9,532 nt of DNA from Rhodospirillales bacterium (lineage in GTDB: Bacteria; Pseudomonadota; Alphaproteobacteria; Rhodospirillales; UBA2165): assembly GCA_013204125.1 (NCBI GenBank), contig JABMOP010000555.1, positions 1 to 9,532 of the forward strand, given 5' to 3'. A model generated the notes under the pieces. The model was not told the DNA's origin. It ran no database searches and was given only the letters and a program-made list of their open reading frames with translations. Below are positions 7,008-9,532 of this stretch, one piece after another; position 1 is the first letter of the stretch; each line of letters begins with the position of its first letter. The position numbers were made by a program, and so were the translations under genes.

Positions 7008-8571
7008 TGGACGGTCGGTTCAGACTGGATCCGAAATCGAAGGCGAAATTTGCATTATAGGTGCCGGCGCAGCTGGATTGGCAATTGCCAATGAATTCAT
7101 GAACACCAATCATAAAATCATTTTGGTCGAAAGCGGCGGCGTCGAGCAGGATGATAAGACACAAGCTTTATATGAAGGCGAAGACGAACCAGCGGGATTG
7201 GAAAATGCCCGCACACGATTTTTTGGCGGGTCGACCAATTGCTGGCATGGGCGATGTGCGCCATTAGATAATAGCGATTTCCAGTCTAAAGATTGGGTTC
7301 CTCATAGCGGTTGGCCATTCGCGCGGGATGAATTGGTGCCCTATTACGAGAAGGCCTGCCAGTTGTTGAAAATTGGATCGTTTAAACAATTTTTATCGAC
7401 CGACTGGGATAAGGAATTATATCCAGGTCAATTTTTCAGTTCCTTTAAATCGCCCGATAGTAGAATTTCAGGAGTCCCGTTTGTTGAATCAAGGGAGATG
7501 GACCGGAAACTTGGACCACGCATGTACGAAAGATTAAAACAAAGCAAAAATATTCATGTGTTCCTTAATTTGAATCTTACTGATCTGGGCCTCAATTCAA
7601 ATCGAAGCCGCCTTAAGAAAATTGATGTCGCGACACTGAACGGCCGAACATTTTCTGTCAGGTCAAATTTTTTCGTTCTTGCGCTTGGGGGGCTTGAAAA
7701 CCCTCGCTTGCTTCTTGCCTCAGACAAAGTTGATCCCAGGGGTGTTGGCAATAAAAATGATTTGGTCGGCCGATATTTTATGGGGCATTCTTTCACAAAT
7801 ATGGGTGAAATATTATATACCAATGATCAATATTGTTTCGACAAGGAATCTATAGGGTCGCCGAGGGGCCAATTATTTTTCAAACTTCGAGACGAATTTC
7901 AGAAAAAGAGTAAAATTTTAAACGCTGGTTTTTGGCTGTCCAAAAATATTAGTAAAGGAGAAATGACCTTTAGATATTTACGCCGGGATACTTTGCGGGG
8001 TCGAACTCCTGATAATTTGGGCGAGCAATTGGCTGAAATGTCCAAAAACTTCGGCGATGTTGTCCACGCGGCGGCATGTAATATCCTAGGTAAAAGAAAC
8101 CGTCCGAATACATGGGATTTTATGGTTCAGGCAGAAGACCTTCCAGATCCCGAAAACAGGGTTACTTTGGGTCATCAGACAGACGCTCTTCAAATCCGGA
8201 GACTAAAGGTCAGGAGAAAAGGGAGCGATTTGGCTAGACAAACTGTTCTAAAGGCTAGTGAGGTATTCGCCGCGGAGATGACGCGCCTTGGGATGGGCAG
8301 AGTAAAGTTGTCCAGTGATTATTCCGAAGGCCGCCTATTTAGGAGCGATGAGGTAAATGATTTGGAACTTGGACACGACATCGGAACGACGCGGATGGAC
8401 GATAATCCAAAAAAAGGAGTCGTAAATTCAAATTGCCAATTACACGGTGTCGAAAACCTCTATGTTGCGGGTTCGTCTGTTTTCCCAACTTCAGGATTCG
8501 CAAATCCCACATTAACGATCATTGCGATGGCAATTAGAATTGCCGGCCATATTAAAAATAGCCTTCAATAA
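6997..8571 (+). CDS. GMC-family FAD-dependent oxidoreductase (probable exported dehydrogenase subunit)
   Basis: A 524-residue flavoprotein. The FAD-binding Rossmann motif is IIGAGAAGLAIA (20-31), with E45 in ILVESGG as ribose contact. RFFGGSTNCWHGRCAPLD (74-91) is the second FAD-contacting segment, and ALGGLENPRLLLAS (229-242) a third. The C-terminal domain has LGHDIGTTRM (458-467) with the probable catalytic H460, VAGSSVFPTSG and ANPTLTIIAMAIRIA, with N503 as the usual partner of the histidine. It is closer to the gluconate/sorbitol/fructose dehydrogenase type than to choline dehydrogenase. It has no signal peptide of its own and no cysteine spacing suggesting a 3Fe-4S cluster. The overlapping upstream Tat protein suggests export of the folded complex to the periplasm. 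The usual cytochrome c subunit is not encoded here, so the electron acceptor is unknown. Likely substrate: a sugar, polyol or a glycan hydroxyl, unproven. It converges on the NusG-like gene with 18 bp between stops. Confidence 0.94.
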   Translation: MLFDGRSVQTGSEIEGEICIIGAGAAGLAIANEFMNTNHKIILVESGGVEQDDKTQALYEGEDEPAGLENARTRFFGGSTNCWHGRCAPLDNSDFQSKDWVPHSGWPFARDELVPYYEKACQLLKIGSFKQFLSTDWDKELYPGQFFSSFKSPDSRISGVPFVESREMDRKLGPRMYERLKQSKNIHVFLNLNLTDLGLNSNRSRLKKIDVATLNGRTFSVRSNFFVLALGGLENPRLLLASDKVDPRGVGNKNDLVGRYFMGHSFTNMGEILYTNDQYCFDKESIGSPRGQLFFKLRDEFQKKSKILNAGFWLSKNISKGEMTFRYLRRDTLRGRTPDNLGEQLAEMSKNFGDVVHAAACNILGKRNRPNTWDFMVQAEDLPDPENRVTLGHQTDALQIRRLKVRRKGSDLARQTVLKASEVFAAEMTRLGMGRVKLSSDYSEGRLFRSDEVNDLELGHDIGTTRMDDNPKKGVVNSNCQLHGVENLYVAGSSVFPTSGFANPTLTIIAMAIRIAGHIKNSLQ

Positions 8572-8589
8572 ATAATCCCGAAATTCCGC

Positions 8590-9093
8590 TCAGCCGCAAT
8601 CGGTGACAGAGTCCCGTTGTGTGACGACCCTAATCTGGCGGCTCATCAGTTGAAGCAGTATAACAATACGATCTTCGTCCCTAATGCAGTCAAAGATGCC
8701 CGTGTGGTCAATCATCGGACCATCCACGAACTGTACTTTAGCGCCTTTTTTTAACGGTACAATTCTACTCGTATTGACTAAGCCTGTTTCGTCCTCCCGC
8801 GCCTTGATTTCGTCAATCATACTATCGGGTACGCTCGTCGGCCGATCCCCGTGGCTGACCATATATTGAACGCCAACTGTTGAATTGACCGATCTCCAAC
8901 GGTCGTTGCGGGTGTCCAGACGGACGAACAGGTATCGCTGAAACAAAGGCACCCTGACCCAGTCCAATTTGCGGGCATGAGAGCGGCGCTTTAAATACAT
9001 CGGCAGGTAGGCCTCGAAATTTTGGTTGCTCAAGTGATTAGCAGCCTTCGTCTCGGCCTTGGCGTGGGTGTGAACGGCATACCATTGGCGCAT
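8590..9093 (-). CDS. RfaH/NusG-like transcription elongation (antitermination) factor
   Basis: A 167-residue cytoplasmic protein. The NGN domain spans about residues 1-105: RQWYAVHTHAKAETKAANHL opens it, FEAYLPMYLKRRSHARK follows, and VPLFQRYLFVRLD (48-60) is the characteristic strand, with Q where NusG/RfaH proteins usually have P. STVGVQYMVSHGDRPTSVPD follows. The C-terminal KOW domain is at about 112-165, with PLKKGAKVQFVDGPMIDHTGIFD. The length matches specialised NusG paralogs (about 160-180), which bind RNA polymerase and suppress early termination in long polysaccharide or secretion operons. An in-frame TGA lies 12 bases upstream, so ATG 9093 is the earliest start. The ribosome site is weak (GAG with 8-base spacing). 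It is transcribed leftward, probably from the promoter at 9325-9296. Its target operon may lie outside the window, because no convincing ops element was found in a usable orientation. Confidence 0.92.
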   Translation of the reverse strand: MRQWYAVHTHAKAETKAANHLSNQNFEAYLPMYLKRRSHARKLDWVRVPLFQRYLFVRLDTRNDRWRSVNSTVGVQYMVSHGDRPTSVPDSMIDEIKAREDETGLVNTSRIVPLKKGAKVQFVDGPMIDHTGIFDCIRDEDRIVILLQLMSRQIRVVTQRDSVTDCG

Positions 9094-9184
9094 TGCGTTT
9101 ACTCAAAGTCTCGTTGTTGATTGTGGGCAATATTGCAAAACCAATGAACCAGTGCTGATCGGGAAAGAACGCCTTGGACAACAT
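9038..9184 (-). CDS. Possible 48-residue leader ORF overlapping the NusG-like gene start
   Basis: On the minus strand, AGGTGAG (9195-9189) sits 4 bases before an ATG at 9184. The ORF runs 48 codons to a TAA at 9040-9038 and overlaps the first 56 bases of the NusG-like gene in another frame. Its start reads MLSKAFFPDQHWFIGFAILP, with a hydrophobic middle. No family is recognised. The ribosome site is much better than that of the NusG-like gene itself, so this ORF could be a leader that couples or limits its translation. It may also be chance. Confidence 0.25.
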   Translation of the reverse strand: MLSKAFFPDQHWFIGFAILPTINNETLSKRNAPMVCRSHPRQGRDEGC

Positions 9185-9295
9185 ATAACTCACCTAAGAT
9201 GAATTTGGAACTGCTGCTTGATTTGAGCATATTTAAACTCTTCAAGAAGGCGTATTCTTTAGCGCTAGCGGCTGCAACTACGTTTTTCCGAGCGG

Positions 9296-9325
9296 AGTGT
9301 ATCTTGTTCATCTCATGAACGTCAA
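9296..9325 (-). promoter_or_regulatory. Sigma-70-like promoter for the NusG-like gene
   Basis: On the minus strand TTGACG (9325-9320) and TACACT (9301-9296) are separated by 18 bases. Five of six and four of six positions match the -35 and -10 consensus. A start point near 9289 would leave an untranslated leader of about 195 bases before the NusG-like ATG at 9093, long enough for leader control. This is the best promoter candidate in the window. Confidence 0.55.
9306..9320. promoter_or_regulatory. Operator-like palindrome inside the promoter spacer
   Basis: GTTCAT and ATGAAC are perfect 6-base arms around GAG (minus-strand reading). The 15-bp element fills the spacer between the -35 and -10 boxes and shares one base with the -35. 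A dimeric regulator bound here would block polymerase or, with this slightly long 18-base spacer, could reshape the promoter. No regulator is encoded in the window, and the element was not matched to a known operator. Confidence 0.45.
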
Positions 9326-9382
9326 GCGAAGGGGGCTGTAAAATTTGTGTAATCCGGGGAAAATTGTTTTGTTTATTGCAAA

Positions 9383-9532
9383 TTATTGAAGTTGTTTTGC
9401 AACCATGTTTGACTCTTTTGGTCGATGCCAAAAGCCGTAAGATGCCATCCTCGGTCCCAGGGCAGGATCGCGCGTTGGCACAAGGCCCTGAATAGCCGCC
9501 GCTTGCACCATCACAAGAAAGCGGCATAACAT
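9383..9532 (-). CDS. Probable C-terminal end of an unidentified gene; 5' end outside window
   Basis: The minus strand from the right edge is open for 49 codons to a TAA at 9385-9383. It reads ...VQAAAIQGLVPTRDPALGP, then RMASYGFWHRPKESNMVAKQLQ. Codon choice is GC-richer than in the following intergenic stretch, which suits real coding sequence, and the ORF is open at the window edge. The end falls 58 bases before the promoter at 9325, a natural gene boundary. The family is not recognised. A longer minus-strand ORF in another frame (9527 to 9099) competes with it, but that ORF runs through the promoter and palindrome and has no motifs. Confidence 0.35.
   Translation of the reverse strand: MLCRFLVMVQAAAIQGLVPTRDPALGPRMASYGFWHRPKESNMVAKQLQ

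Noticed and set aside
8572..8589. Possible bidirectional terminator between the GMC and NusG-like genes
   Set aside because: The 18 bases contain no inverted repeat and no T-run.
9099..9527. 142-codon minus-strand ORF
   Set aside because: It spans the predicted promoter, palindrome and leader, has no recognisable domain or ribosome site, low-complexity serine runs, and competes with a more coding-like frame at 9383-9532.

Overview
This is a bacterial, surface-glycan-type accessory region, most likely from an alphaproteobacterium of moderate-to-low GC. The lineage is an inference. It rests on the Trm112/UPF0434-type gene at the left edge, the bifunctional methyltransferase/GT2 protein, and a short RfaH/NusG-like protein beside polysaccharide genes. 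Eight genes can be read, two of them cut by the window edges. No rRNA, tRNA, CRISPR array, transposase or phage gene was seen.

Layout from left to right. (1) Positions 1-145, minus strand: start of a Trm112-family protein, running off the left edge. (2) Plus-strand pair: a B12-binding-type radical SAM protein (309-1865) and a large YfhO-like membrane protein (1951-4014), separated by 85 bp that hold a perfect 7-bp-stem hairpin. (3) Minus-strand pair: a methyltransferase/GT2 fusion (6228 to 4762) followed after 3 bp by a second class I methyltransferase (4758 to 4018). This pair converges on the YfhO-like gene with only 3 bp between stop codons. (4) A regulatory gap of about 340 bp. (5) Plus-strand, overlapping pair: a Tat-signal small subunit (6567-7007) and a GMC-family flavoprotein (6997-8571). 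(6) Minus strand: an RfaH/NusG-like elongation factor (9093 to 8590), converging on the GMC gene. Upstream of it lies a sigma-70-like promoter with a perfect palindrome in its spacer. (7) The probable C-terminal tail of an unidentified minus-strand gene (9532 to 9383).

How the parts may fit together (inference). The DPM1-like GT2 domain could charge a polyprenyl phosphate with a sugar in the cytoplasm, and the YfhO-like GT-C-fold protein could use that donor on the periplasmic face. This would resemble the CsbB/YfhO logic known from Gram-positive bacteria. The methyltransferases and the radical SAM protein would modify the sugar or lipid. The GMC/Tat pair looks like an exported dehydrogenase that could oxidise a periplasmic sugar or alcohol. 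The NusG-like protein could promote elongation through long polysaccharide operons, here or nearby.

The most interesting signals outside the main genes are a 21-codon peptide with a very strong ribosome binding site ahead of the radical SAM gene, a similar leader ORF ahead of the NusG-like gene, and the operator-like palindrome within that gene's promoter.
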